A stretch of DNA of 64,000 nucleotides from Caballeronia megalochromosomata (GCA_001580565.1 LRBF01000275.1:1-64000); one strand, 5' to 3'. Counted from the stretch's first letter, positions 52,526 through 61,052 are shown. Notes: generated from the letters alone by a model not told the origin. Made by a program: numbers and translations.

Positions 52526-52965
52526 TCGTTTGGGGTGCGGCGATGGGTGGTGGGGGTGTGCGTGTGTTATCGGCGGTGGGGAGGGGGTTCTGAAGGGGGA
52601 TGTCGGTTGAAGAAGCGGCGATGCGCGCGCAGTGTTTCGGACTTTACTTGTGGGAAGTGCGGGGGCGACTGCTTATGCTTGTCGGTTTGCCCTGGATTCG
52701 TTCGTGCGTTTTTTTTGGGGAGCTTCGTTCGATTCTTGGATTTTTGGGGAGCGGCGTTTGCAGGACCCGCTATCGTCGTTTGTGCGATCGGGAGTTCATT
52801 TGCCGCTGATCCGAGTGCTTCGGTCATTCATGTCAACGTGTTGCGGACAGCATTTCGGCCTTTGCGGACGCTCGTCGTTCATCCGTCGTACGGCTGTAGC
52901 TCGCAGCTGTACTCTCATCGCGAAGCGGCGGCAGTCGAACGTCGGCTCCGAGGGAAAAGCTGCTT
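52526..52965. other. Non-coding stretch with unusual G/T-rich composition
   Basis: No convincing gene is present. The first ~250 bases are rich in G and T on the plus strand, with runs such as TTTTTTTTGGGG, unlike the surrounding genes. Frames that stay open here lack ribosome sites and sensible codon use. It may be decayed DNA next to the multicopper-oxidase remnant. Confidence 0.6.
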
Positions 52966-53046
52966 ACGCACGCCGACATCGGCAAGTTCGTCTTTCACTG
53001 CCATATCGGTGAACACGTCGACAAGAGCATGATGCAGACGATTTAG
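52966..53046 (+). pseudogene. C-terminal remnant of a multicopper oxidase
   Basis: In the frame ending at the TAG at 53044-53046, the last residues include ADIGKFVFHCHIGEH and KSMMQTI. This is the HCHxxxH-x4-M copper-binding end of blue multicopper oxidases, with type 1, 2 and 3 copper ligands in place. Upstream the frame has no recognisable oxidase sequence and no start signal. It is therefore a fragment left by a deletion or rearrangement at the left border of the island. Confidence 0.7.
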
Positions 53047-53092
53047 GTGACCGATTGAAGGTCCAGCCGCCCCATTCCGTCCGGCGTTCGCG

Positions 53093-53656
53093 TCATTCCG
53101 TCTTCTTGAGCGACGCCGGCATGAAGCGGTCGATCTCCGCGTCCGAAAAGGTGAACTCCTCACTCACCTCCAGCGCCTGTTTGGCGTTCGCATACGCATC
53201 GGCGTCCGTCTGCGGCGCGCCTTTATAGACTGCCGCCAGTTTTCTCTGCAGTTCTTCGCGCTGTTTGAGCGCCTCGGCATGGGTGATCGCCTGCATCCGA
53301 AGATCTGTCAGCAGCGAAAGATACGACTCGCGCAGCGGCCATAAGCTCGCCGCCGTATCGCGGTGCTTCTGTGCCGTGCCGCCCGGATCAAAGCTCTTCA
53401 TGTAGCCCGATACGAAGAGCGTGATGAACGATATACCTGCGGTTGCGATCTTCAGATACAGCGAATCGACGAAGACGATCGACACCGCGCCGCACGCGGT
53501 CAACGCGGACAGTACGATCTGTGTCAGCTTGAACCGTCGAAGCGTATTGCTGGAACGGTCCGCCATCTTTTCGTGCGTCTTGTGCGCGTAGACGACGCGG
53601 CCAAAGCACTCACGAAGCTGATCTTCAAGCGACGAGAATTCGGACATTTCGTCCAT
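53093..53656 (-). CDS. SLATT-domain two-helix membrane protein, candidate effector
   Basis: The 187-residue protein has a helical start (LEDQLRECFGRVVYAHKTHE), two adjacent membrane helices at about 45-90 (QIVLSALTACGAVSIVFV and LKIATAGISFITLFVSGYM), a long helix with AQKHRDTAASLWPLRESYLS, and an end with FTFSDAEIDRFMP. This layout is that of SLATT proteins, which are predicted pore-forming effectors associated with SMODS/CD-NTase and SLOG sensors. The start is at 53656 or at the ATG three codons later; neither has a strong ribosome site. It lies 100 bases downstream of the MreB-like gene on the same strand, so an operon is likely. Confidence 0.85.
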   Translation of the reverse strand: MDEMSEFSSLEDQLRECFGRVVYAHKTHEKMADRSSNTLRRFKLTQIVLSALTACGAVSIVFVDSLYLKIATAGISFITLFVSGYMKSFDPGGTAQKHRDTAASLWPLRESYLSLLTDLRMQAITHAEALKQREELQRKLAAVYKGAPQTDADAYANAKQALEVSEEFTFSDAEIDRFMPASLKKTE

Positions 53657-53756
53657 CCGACAAGGTGAGGTTGAAGCGCGGCCTTAGCCGTCCGCCGGCA
53701 CCGGATCGGGGCACCAGCATTCAACGCAAGGGCAACGCGGGCTACAATTCAAGTCG

Positions 53757-55166
53757 TTACTCGATCGACCACAAGCCCGGATAGTCGATCGCTTGCATGC
53801 CTCCAATCGTGCGAAGTTCGAGATGCAGGCTCGATCCGCGCCGCTCGATTCGGTCCTGTTCCACTTGTTCGAGTGCGATGGATCCGCCGCGCACGGCACA
53901 GGTCAGCGGGTCATTCGCAATCCGTACCGGCAGGCCCGTTTGCTCCGCAAGCAGAGCATCGATGCCGCCGAGCAGCGCTCCGCTTCCTGCGAGCACAACG
54001 CCGCGCTCGGCGATGTCGGCGCCGAATCGCGGCGACGTCTGCTCGATCACCGCCTGCACCGACGACACGATGCCGTTCAGGGGATCGCTCAATGCCTGAT
54101 AAATCTCGTGATTCGAAAGAGTGATGCTACGCGGCAGGCCCTCGGTCAGATTGCGGCCAGTCACTTCCATATGCCGGAGCACGGGTTCGGCGAACGCGTA
54201 TCCAAGTTCCTTCTTGATCGCCGCCGCGGTTTGCTCGCCGATCAGCACACCATGGTTGCGCCGCACATAGTCGGCAATGGCCTGGCCGAAGCTGTCGGTC
54301 CCGATCCGCACCGAACCTGCCTGCACGAGGCCGCCGCCCGCGACGACGCCGGCCTCGGTCATCGCGCCCCGAATGGTGACCATCATGGAACCCGCCTCGT
54401 CAAGAACCGGCAAGCCCGCCCCGATCGCGGCGGCCAGCGGTTCCGAAATCAGATACGTTGCGCGTGCGCCGGCACTCAGCGCGGCGTCGGTGATCGCACG
54501 CAGCTCGACCTGCGACGACGCCGACGGCACGCAAAAGATCACGCGCGACGAGGGAGCCCACTCCATCGATTGATGCGCTGTCTTAATGAACTGCGTAATC
54601 ATCTGTTCAGCGCCGACGAAATCGCCGATCACGCCATGCTTCAGCGGGTTGATGCTCTGGACGACAGGATCGTCCGCCAAGGCCAGCGCTTTGGAGCCGA
54701 CCGCTGCGATGACCCGGCCGCCGGCTGCGCCGGCAGTGGTGCGGAAAGCGACCAGCGACGGCTCGTCGAGCACCAGCCCCGAGCCGCTTGCATAGATCAG
54801 AGTTCTCGCGCTGTCGAGATCGACCGCGAAGAAATCGGCTCCCGCGAGCGGCATCATGCTGCGCGCACGTTCCGTGATCGTCGGCGTCCCACGCGGCTCT
54901 CGCGGCGGAAACCACGGTCTCGAGCTCGGGCGCCACGAGGTGTCGGTTTCCGCTGCTTCCGGCTGCTTCGGGTCCGCCGGCACGTCGGCTTGCAGGATCT
55001 TCGGAATGAGCGCCGCGCTGTCGTCGAGCCCCGCCAGCAGTTGCTGCGCCGTGGCCGCCGGAATCTTTGCGATGCCGCTTCGCACCAGTTGCGCGAGCTC
55101 GTCGTCCAGACCCAATGCGTCGACGACCCTGTCGAGCTGCTGCCGCGCGTCGTCCGGCTGGTTCAT
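53757..55166 (-). CDS. Degenerate MreB-like actin protein with N-terminal extension
   Basis: The 469-residue protein has an extra N-terminal region of about 110 residues (a helical part, then a Pro-rich part), followed by an MreB-like fold. Matches include SGLVLDEPSLVAF (130-141), SINPLKHGVIGDFV, PLAAAIGAGLPV (243-254), VRIGTDSFGQAIADYVRRNH, GRNLTEGLPRSITL and NDPLTCAVRGG. The ATP-binding loops differ: the first reads DLDSART (116-122; MreB has DLGTANT) and the second TIRGAMTE (264-271; MreB has DIGGGTTE). ATP hydrolysis is therefore doubtful. Its start overlaps the nucleotidyltransferase stop by four bases. It is a separate paralog, not the cell-shape mreB, since mreCD are absent. Confidence 0.85.
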   Translation of the reverse strand: MNQPDDARQQLDRVVDALGLDDELAQLVRSGIAKIPAATAQQLLAGLDDSAALIPKILQADVPADPKQPEAAETDTSWRPSSRPWFPPREPRGTPTITERARSMMPLAGADFFAVDLDSARTLIYASGSGLVLDEPSLVAFRTTAGAAGGRVIAAVGSKALALADDPVVQSINPLKHGVIGDFVGAEQMITQFIKTAHQSMEWAPSSRVIFCVPSASSQVELRAITDAALSAGARATYLISEPLAAAIGAGLPVLDEAGSMMVTIRGAMTEAGVVAGGGLVQAGSVRIGTDSFGQAIADYVRRNHGVLIGEQTAAAIKKELGYAFAEPVLRHMEVTGRNLTEGLPRSITLSNHEIYQALSDPLNGIVSSVQAVIEQTSPRFGADIAERGVVLAGSGALLGGIDALLAEQTGLPVRIANDPLTCAVRGGSIALEQVEQDRIERRGSSLHLELRTIGGMQAIDYPGLWSIE

Positions 55167-56416
55167 GCCGCGCTCCCGAGATCCACAAGGTCTAGGCCCA
55201 AAGCGGCCTTCAGGTCGTGCAGGATGTCTTCGATCACCGGCCGTGCGGCATCGCGCACGGCCGAGAACCTGCGGGCCTCTTCAGCGGTCAGCGCGGAATA
55301 GTCGTCCGCGTCGACCGCTGCGGAACCGCGAAGTCTGTCGATCGAATCGCGCAGCTTCGCAGATCGCGATTGCATCCCCGGCTCATTGATCGTCGAAATG
55401 GCGGCATGCAGCTGGCAACGGTCCAGCAACGCAGCCAGACGCGCGGCGTCCTCGCGCAGCATGGCCGACAGCGTATCGGCCTGCTTCTTCCAGAACAGCA
55501 GCCGCGTCGCCGACAACGTGCGCCGCGCCGCCTTCACCACGGCCCTCGGGTTCGTTTTGCTCTCGTCGCACAGCGTGGATGCGCTGCCGATCAGCCAGAC
55601 GATATATTCGCCGAGCGCGAGCGGCGAGCCTAGATCACGGGGCGCCCAGCAGGCTTCGGCAATTGGCACTTCCTGGGCGGCAAAGCTGCGGCTCGCCTCG
55701 GCGAATTCGCGGTGTGCGTAGTCGAGCAACAGCACGACATTGGTGGCTTCCAGCACGCCGAGTGACGACACGTCCGCAACGAATCCGCATTGCCGGAAGC
55801 TTGCATCGAGCACCGCGTTGCGCAGTTCGGAGACTTCGGCAGCATTGCCATCGCCCGAGAAGCAGTCGGGCCACGGGCGCAGCCATTCCTTGTCCTTGCC
55901 TTCGCCCAACGTCAGGCGAAACCCAAGCGCTTCCGTGCTTTCCTCACACAGTTTCTTCAGCAGGCGCTCGGGGACTTCTCTATCGGCCTGTGGCACGTAC
56001 TCGCAGAAGTCCAGGTCCGCGACCTGCACGCCAAGGCCTAGCTGACACGCGCTGCCACTGATGCAGATGACGGAATCCGTCCCCACCCTAATCTGCTTCG
56101 CGAGCTTGCCGATCGCGGCGAGCAGCGCGCCATGTGGAAAAATGCTGGCGACGAAAAACGGGATGAAGACGCGCAGCTCACCGGCACGAACGACAACATA
56201 TCCGGGGTGGTTCACCTCGACATCCACAGCGATGTCAACTGGCAGCGTGGCCGATATGGCGGTGGAGAGGAACCTCCATACCCACGAAACGGACTTGACA
56301 AGATCGTCGTAATCCATCGCGTGCTTCGCGCGGGTCTGGCCGGCACGATCGATCAGATGATGCCTGACGCATCTCGAAACGACATCGGGCATGAAGCCGA
56401 AGTTATCCGTGTCCAC
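55163..56416 (-). CDS. Nucleotidyltransferase-fold protein with CD-NTase-like motif spacing
   Basis: The GTG start at 56416 has GGGAG eight bases upstream and gives 417 residues; frames starting at 56488, 56392 or 56317 lack a ribosome site. A predicted beta-strand leads into GSACQLGLGVQVADLDF, where Gly121-Ser122 and Asp134-Leu-Asp136 keep the GS-x11-DxD spacing of the polymerase-beta superfamily, as in CD-NTases (GSxxxGT...SDxD). The third acidic residue could not be assigned. The C-terminal half is helical with KTNPRAVVKAARR and later Arg-rich helices, like the second domain of NTases. It is first in a three-gene set with the MreB-like and SLATT genes. A messenger-nucleotide product is an inference. 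Confidence 0.65.
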   Translation of the reverse strand: MDTDNFGFMPDVVSRCVRHHLIDRAGQTRAKHAMDYDDLVKSVSWVWRFLSTAISATLPVDIAVDVEVNHPGYVVVRAGELRVFIPFFVASIFPHGALLAAIGKLAKQIRVGTDSVICISGSACQLGLGVQVADLDFCEYVPQADREVPERLLKKLCEESTEALGFRLTLGEGKDKEWLRPWPDCFSGDGNAAEVSELRNAVLDASFRQCGFVADVSSLGVLEATNVVLLLDYAHREFAEASRSFAAQEVPIAEACWAPRDLGSPLALGEYIVWLIGSASTLCDESKTNPRAVVKAARRTLSATRLLFWKKQADTLSAMLREDAARLAALLDRCQLHAAISTINEPGMQSRSAKLRDSIDRLRGSAAVDADDYSALTAEEARRFSAVRDAARPVIEDILHDLKAALGLDLVDLGSAA

Positions 56417-56898
56417 CGAACTGTCTCCCGTCGAAGGCCACACGCGATGCGCGGGCCGGCGCACTGGCCCGACCTTGTCGTCATCCATTATGGCATTCGA
56501 AAGCGGAAATGCGAGACCGTAAACCGGGGGCCCTGCTCCTTTCGTTTTGGTCCGAAAGCAGTCGGTCGAGCGGCCGTGCCTTGTCGTCGCTGAGGCCGCG
56601 ACAGGCAGTTGCCAAAGTTCTCTTTTTGTTTTCGTCGCAGGGCGAAAGATGCTAGCTATTCTTCGTTTCGCAATTGTCGACAATCCAACCCCACTGACGA
56701 ACGGCTGCTCCTGGCCGGGAGTGCGCATCCACCAAGCCCGCCGGAAAGCTGCTGCTGAAGACTACAACCTCCGCTCTGCGGATCGGGCACCGAACTGGCG
56801 CTCGCGGCCAGTTTCAGACATTGAGGAGCGTTACCCGAATCGCGGGAAAACGTGCGAGGCGGCACTTGTCACGTGCCCGAAGAAAGCGAAAACCGACC
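56417..56898. other. Intergenic region, 5' side of the nucleotidyltransferase operon
   Basis: No gene with a good start was found on either strand. The region should hold the promoter of the leftward operon. CATAAT at about 56487-56492 (minus strand) is a possible -10 hexamer, without a good -35. The rest is degenerate sequence of mixed composition. Confidence 0.5.
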
Positions 56899-57360
56899 CT
56901 AGTGATAATGCTGCCCGGCCCGCTTCCAGAACGTTGCACCAGCGAGGGCGCCCGCGATGGCAAAGCCTGCCCCTAGCTGTTTCATGCCTTGAAGAATCGT
57001 CAGGTCGGTTCGGTCAGGCGGATCGGTGTACCAAGAGAAGGAGTTGGTGATGCCGAGAAACACCGGCACCAGAAGCAGCCCGATACCAACACCGGCAACC
57101 AGGTAGAAAAGCAAGTTCTTGACTGCAAAGTGGCGCGCTAAAAGCGCGAGAAGTGCGCAAGGTAGGGCTGCAACGACCACCCCCGTCAGCCACGTCATTG
57201 CGAACGCCATTACTGTCATGACCATGACCTGCATGGCGCCATGTCTTCCAGCCGGGACGGCTATGAGGAAAACCAAGATTAGGAAGGCTACTCCGACCGT
57301 TACGCTAAGCAGATAGGTCCCGACCACGCGTTCTCCTGTCGGGAAGCCGGACTCTCTCAT
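56899..57360 (-). CDS. Four-helix membrane protein of unknown function
   Basis: The 153-residue protein has four membrane segments: YLLSVTVGVAFLILVFLIAV, MTVMAFAMTWLTGVVVAALP, LFYLVAGVGIGLLLVPVFLG and QLGAGFAIAGALAGATFW. No motif was recognised. The gene is distinctly less GC-rich than the window as a whole (32 G+C of 60 in 57241-57300), which suggests recent acquisition. It lies upstream of the nucleotidyltransferase gene, same strand, with a 482-base gap, so it is probably a separate unit. Confidence 0.6.
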   Translation of the reverse strand: MRESGFPTGERVVGTYLLSVTVGVAFLILVFLIAVPAGRHGAMQVMVMTVMAFAMTWLTGVVVAALPCALLALLARHFAVKNLLFYLVAGVGIGLLLVPVFLGITNSFSWYTDPPDRTDLTILQGMKQLGAGFAIAGALAGATFWKRAGQHYH

Positions 57361-57682
57361 GCTTTTCTCATTTTATTCGTTATACAACCGTACTTGGTAG
57401 GAACCCCTTCGCAAACGGCAGCATATCTCACGTTATTGGCAAGAAATCGAGAATGTGAGCATGGAGTCGGTCGCCGGTATAACGTGAGTGACCGCTTCGG
57501 GCGAATTCGAACGTCCCTTGTCGGTCGAGAGTGTGAATTGGCTGTGTCGGACGCGGCCATCCCGCTGCGCAGCGCTGCCATCGTCGGCAAACCGCCATAC
57601 TGGTGACATTCAAAGGGCCATCGCTTGACGTCCGTAAAGGCCGAAATGCTCGCATTGAGCATCGGGCGAATAACCTTCTCAC
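57361..57682. other. Intergenic region with decayed sequence
   Basis: Frames here are interrupted and have no ribosome site. The composition is less GC-rich than the flanking lipid cluster. Nothing could be assigned. It forms the right border of the island at 52.5-57.7 kb. Confidence 0.5.
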
Positions 57683-58894
57683 TCACTTTCCACCGAGTAT
57701 CACAAACTGCACAACATCCGTCCGCCCTTCATCGAACGCCGCTTCGCAATACGCCAGATACAGCCGCCAAGTACGCACAAAACCTTCATCAAACCCCAGC
57801 GCACGCACCGCATCGACCCGCGCTTCAAAAGCATCGCGCCAACACCGCAACGTCCGCGCATAATCCACCCCAAACTCAAGCGTCACACACGCACCAAGCC
57901 CCGCCCGCCGCGCCGCACTCACAAACCTCTCCGGACTAGGCAACATCCCCCCCGGAAAAATAGCTTCGCGAATAAAATCACTCGACGCCCGATAAGCCGA
58001 AAATCGGGCATCGTCGATGGTAATCGACTGCACCAGCGCCTTCGCCCCCGGCGCTAAACACCCACGCAGCGTGCGGAAATACATCGGCCAAAACCGCTCA
58101 CCCACAGCCTCGAACATTTCAATCGACACCACCGCGTCATACTGACCACGCAGATCCCGATAATCGCGCAATTCAATCTCAACGAGCCCGCCCAACCCCT
58201 CCCGTTCAACGCGCTCAACAGCGAACGCACGCTGCGCCGACGATATCGTCACGCCATGCACGCGAATGCCTCGACGCGCCGCGTGCAGCGCGAAGCCGCC
58301 CCAGCCGCAGCCGATCTCCAGCACGCGCATGCCCGCCGTCAGCCCGAGCGTATCGACGATGCGCTGATACTTGCGATGCTGCGCGGCCTCGAGCGAAAGA
58401 TCGGCGTCCCCATCGAACCACGCGCTCGAATACGTCCACGTCGGATCGAGCCAGAGCGCGTAGAACGCGTTGCCGATGTCGTAGTGCGCGTGAATGTTGC
58501 GACGACTGCCCGCGCGCGTGTTCAGTCGCAGCCGATGCCGCACGTTGTGCCAGCACTGCGCGACCAGCCCGCCCGCAACGGTCCGCCCGATCACAGCCTC
58601 GTTGCGGATCGCGAGCCGCACGACGGCGCAGAGATCGGGCGTGTCGATCCAGTGCGCGCGATACGCCTCCGCAAAACCGATATCGCCCGCGCGCAGAATC
58701 GCTCGGCAAGCGCGCCAGTCATGAATGAACAGACACGCGGCCGGCTGCATGAGCGGATCGCCGAACACGCAGCGGTCGCCGTCCGGCGTGACGAGCACGA
58801 GATGCCCGACGCGAATGCGGCGCAAGAGACCGAGAAAGAGTCGCGCGGACAGCGGCATCGCCGATGGCGCCAGGAAGGACCGTAGCAGGTTCAT
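57683..58894 (-). CDS. Cyclopropane-fatty-acid-synthase-like methyltransferase (second copy)
   Basis: The 403-residue SAM-dependent enzyme starts at 58894. The N-terminal domain is that of CFA synthases (IHDWRACRAILRAGDIGFAE), followed by NIHAHYDIGNAFYALWLD and the SAM motif VLEIGCGWGGFALHA. The ending IREAIFPGGMLPSPERF is typical of CFA synthases. It methylates or modifies unsaturated membrane fatty acids. Its start overlaps the DUF1365 gene by four bases, so it closes this operon. Confidence 0.9.
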   Translation of the reverse strand: MNLLRSFLAPSAMPLSARLFLGLLRRIRVGHLVLVTPDGDRCVFGDPLMQPAACLFIHDWRACRAILRAGDIGFAEAYRAHWIDTPDLCAVVRLAIRNEAVIGRTVAGGLVAQCWHNVRHRLRLNTRAGSRRNIHAHYDIGNAFYALWLDPTWTYSSAWFDGDADLSLEAAQHRKYQRIVDTLGLTAGMRVLEIGCGWGGFALHAARRGIRVHGVTISSAQRAFAVERVEREGLGGLVEIELRDYRDLRGQYDAVVSIEMFEAVGERFWPMYFRTLRGCLAPGAKALVQSITIDDARFSAYRASSDFIREAIFPGGMLPSPERFVSAARRAGLGACVTLEFGVDYARTLRCWRDAFEARVDAVRALGFDEGFVRTWRLYLAYCEAAFDEGRTDVVQFVILGGK

Positions 58895-59661
58895 GATCGG
58901 ACCTTTTCGTTCATTTCTTCCGCATTCGGTGGATGCTTGCCGTGAAAGGGCACGCGCTTCATCCACAGCCGCAGCGCCTGCCAGTGAATGCGCACGATCA
59001 CGCCCACGGCGAACAGCGGCGCGCCCAGCAGCGTGCGCCAGACCAGCGCGCCGGTGAGCGGCCGCGCGGCAAGGCCGATCGCGGTGCGGATCAGAAGCCC
59101 GTCCTCGTCGCGGTAATCGATCGAGACAAACAGACGATCGCCCTGCCTGCGCACGCGAAACGCGTAATCGCCGACGACCTCGCAAAAGGGCGAAACGTGC
59201 AGCGTCTTGCGGCAGACGAGCACGGTGTCGCCGGCGATCGGCGCGTGATCCTTCGCGCTCAGCAAGTAGCCGCGATGCCCGCCGAACGTGTTGCGCACAT
59301 CGGCGTAGAGCGCGCGCAATGCGCCCGCGCGGTCGTGGCAGAACCAGATGCTCACCGGATTGAACGCGTAGCCGAACACGCGCGGAATCGTCAGCAGATG
59401 GATTTCGCCATCTGCGGGAATGCGCGCTTCGGCGAGGCGCGAGCGCATCCAGAGATCGAGATCGCAGTCGTCGCGCGGACCGTAATCGCGCCTGAAAAGC
59501 GCAAGCGGCCGAATTCGGTCGATGCCGAACCACGCGCGGCGCAGCGCATCGAATTGCGCGACATCGCAATAGACATAGCGCACGGGGTAATCGAAGCGAT
59601 GCCGCGCCGGGCGCAGCCGCTCGTGCATCACGCGGCCCGTCAGCCATTGCGCCGTCCTCAT
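58891..59661 (-). CDS. DUF1365 protein of the lipid-modification cluster
   Basis: The 256-residue protein starts at 59661, sharing ATGA with the upstream amine-oxidase-like stop. It has the DUF1365 signatures HERLRPARHRFDYPVRYVY at about 13-31, FGYAFNPVSIWFCHD and AEVRNT-like YADVRNTFGGH. It contains no signal peptide or membrane domain except a weak hydrophobic segment near residue 225. These proteins are always found beside CFA-like and FAD-dependent enzymes, but their reaction is not known. Confidence 0.88.
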   Translation of the reverse strand: MRTAQWLTGRVMHERLRPARHRFDYPVRYVYCDVAQFDALRRAWFGIDRIRPLALFRRDYGPRDDCDLDLWMRSRLAEARIPADGEIHLLTIPRVFGYAFNPVSIWFCHDRAGALRALYADVRNTFGGHRGYLLSAKDHAPIAGDTVLVCRKTLHVSPFCEVVGDYAFRVRRQGDRLFVSIDYRDEDGLLIRTAIGLAARPLTGALVWRTLLGAPLFAVGVIVRIHWQALRLWMKRVPFHGKHPPNAEEMNEKVRS

Positions 59662-60959
59662 GGCCTGGCCCACGCCGGATGCACGCCGAAGTCGCGCGCG
59701 ACGCGCAATGCCGAGCGCAGTCCGTCCTCGTGAAAGCCGTAGCCGGTCCATGCGCCGGCGTGCCACGTGCGGCGCGCGCCCTGAATGCGCGGCAGATGCG
59801 CCTGAGCATCGATGGCCGCCAGATCGAAGAGCGGATGCTCGTATTCGTAGCGACCGAGTTCCGTGCCGGGCGCGGGCTCATCGACGGGATTGAGCGTCAC
59901 GACCACGGGTGTCCTGAAAGGCAACGGCTGAAGCTGGTTGAGCAGATAGCTCACGCAGACCGGCACGGCCGCGCCATGCGCATGCTCTGCGCGCGCGCCG
60001 ATGTAGTTCCATGCCGACCACACGCGACGGCGACGCGGCAGGAGCGCGCGATCCGTGTGCAGCACCGCGAGGTTGCGCTGATAACGCACGGCGCCGAGCA
60101 GGGCGCGTTCTTCCGCACACGCGTCGGCAAGCAGGCGCAGGCTCGTCGGCGCGTGCGTGGCGAGCACGACGGCGTCGAAGCGCTCGGGGCCGGCGTCATC
60201 GGTCATCACGATGACGCCATCGTTGTCGCGTCGAACGGCTCGCACGGGCGCGCGCGTGCGCACGTCGTCGAGCGTGGCCGCGATGCGCCGCACATATTCG
60301 CGCGCCCCGCCCGCGACCGTCTTCCACGGCGGCCGATGATTTACCTGCAACAGCGCGTGATTGAGACAGAAGCGCAGGAACGTCGCGGCGGGAAAGTGCA
60401 GGATGTCGTGCGCCGCGCTCGACCAGATCGCCGCGGCCATCGGCAACAGATAGTGACGCTGGAACGGCGCGCCGTAACCGCCTTCGACGAGCAGTTCGCC
60501 GACCGAGCAGCGATTCAAGCTCACGCGCTCCAGATGCGCGTGCGCCGATGCATTGAAACGCAGGATATCGCGCAGCATGCCGAGAAAGGACGGCGAAAAC
60601 AGATTGCGCCGCTGCGCGAACACGGTGTTCAGATTCGTGCCCGCCCATTCCAGGCGTCCGCCGTCGAGGGAAACGGAAAACGACATGTCGCTGCGATGCA
60701 CCGCGACGCCGAGTTCATCGAAGAGCGCGACGAGGTTCGGATAGGCGTGGTCATTGAACACGAGAAAGCCCGTGTCGACGGGATGTTGTATGCGGTCCAA
60801 AGTGACATCGACGGTATGCGCATGTCCGCCGAGATAGTCGGCGGCTTCGAAAAGCGTCACGCGGTGCGCCCGCGAGAGCAGATATGCGCTCGCGAGACCG
60901 GCGACACCCGCGCCGATCACCGCGATGCGCTGCTGTCTTTCTTTTGTCGATGAGTACAT
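59658..60959 (-). CDS. FAD-dependent amine-oxidase-like dehydrogenase of the lipid cluster
   Basis: The 433-residue flavoprotein starts at 60959 after GGAG. The N-terminal dinucleotide-binding motif VIGAGVAGLASAYLLS is followed by FEAADYLGGHAHT and VDTGFLVFNDHAYP, typical of NAD(P)-binding amine-oxidase-like proteins. The C-terminal part includes GAWTGYGFHEDGLRSA for FAD. In related clusters the protein acts on membrane lipids together with CFA-like enzymes, possibly in furan or other oxidised fatty-acid formation. The gene is the first of the second half-operon and has its own ECF-type promoter. Confidence 0.88.
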   Translation of the reverse strand: MYSSTKERQQRIAVIGAGVAGLASAYLLSRAHRVTLFEAADYLGGHAHTVDVTLDRIQHPVDTGFLVFNDHAYPNLVALFDELGVAVHRSDMSFSVSLDGGRLEWAGTNLNTVFAQRRNLFSPSFLGMLRDILRFNASAHAHLERVSLNRCSVGELLVEGGYGAPFQRHYLLPMAAAIWSSAAHDILHFPAATFLRFCLNHALLQVNHRPPWKTVAGGAREYVRRIAATLDDVRTRAPVRAVRRDNDGVIVMTDDAGPERFDAVVLATHAPTSLRLLADACAEERALLGAVRYQRNLAVLHTDRALLPRRRRVWSAWNYIGARAEHAHGAAVPVCVSYLLNQLQPLPFRTPVVVTLNPVDEPAPGTELGRYEYEHPLFDLAAIDAQAHLPRIQGARRTWHAGAWTGYGFHEDGLRSALRVARDFGVHPAWARP

Positions 60960-61023
60960 GCCGGGCGGTCTCCTTCGCGCCAAATGGTCTCCTCGCGCCG
61001 CGTGGACGTGGCTGTTTTCAAGA

Positions 61024-61052
61024 GATACGAAAACGACGCGCACGCGGATGCA
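61024..61052 (-). promoter_or_regulatory. ECF-sigma-type promoter before the amine-oxidase-like gene
   Basis: Read on the minus strand, TGCATCC (61046-61052) is followed after 16 bases by CGTATC (61024-61029). The same layout occurs at 63615-63643. It lies about 65 bases upstream of the gene start at 60959. Confidence 0.7.

Noticed and set aside
52427..53032. Possible gene of about 200 codons on the plus strand after the GGDEF gene
   Set aside because: No ribosome site, overlaps the start of the GGDEF gene and shows no sensible composition; only the short multicopper-oxidase tail in another frame is recognisable.
56547..57050. A plus-strand frame between the nucleotidyltransferase and the four-helix protein
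   Set aside because: No ribosome site and an Arg/Ser/Cys-rich, motif-free product; it runs antisense to the end of the membrane gene.
57357..57686. A 109-codon minus-strand frame left of the CFA-like gene
   Set aside because: It has no start signal and no recognisable domain, and its composition looks like decayed DNA.
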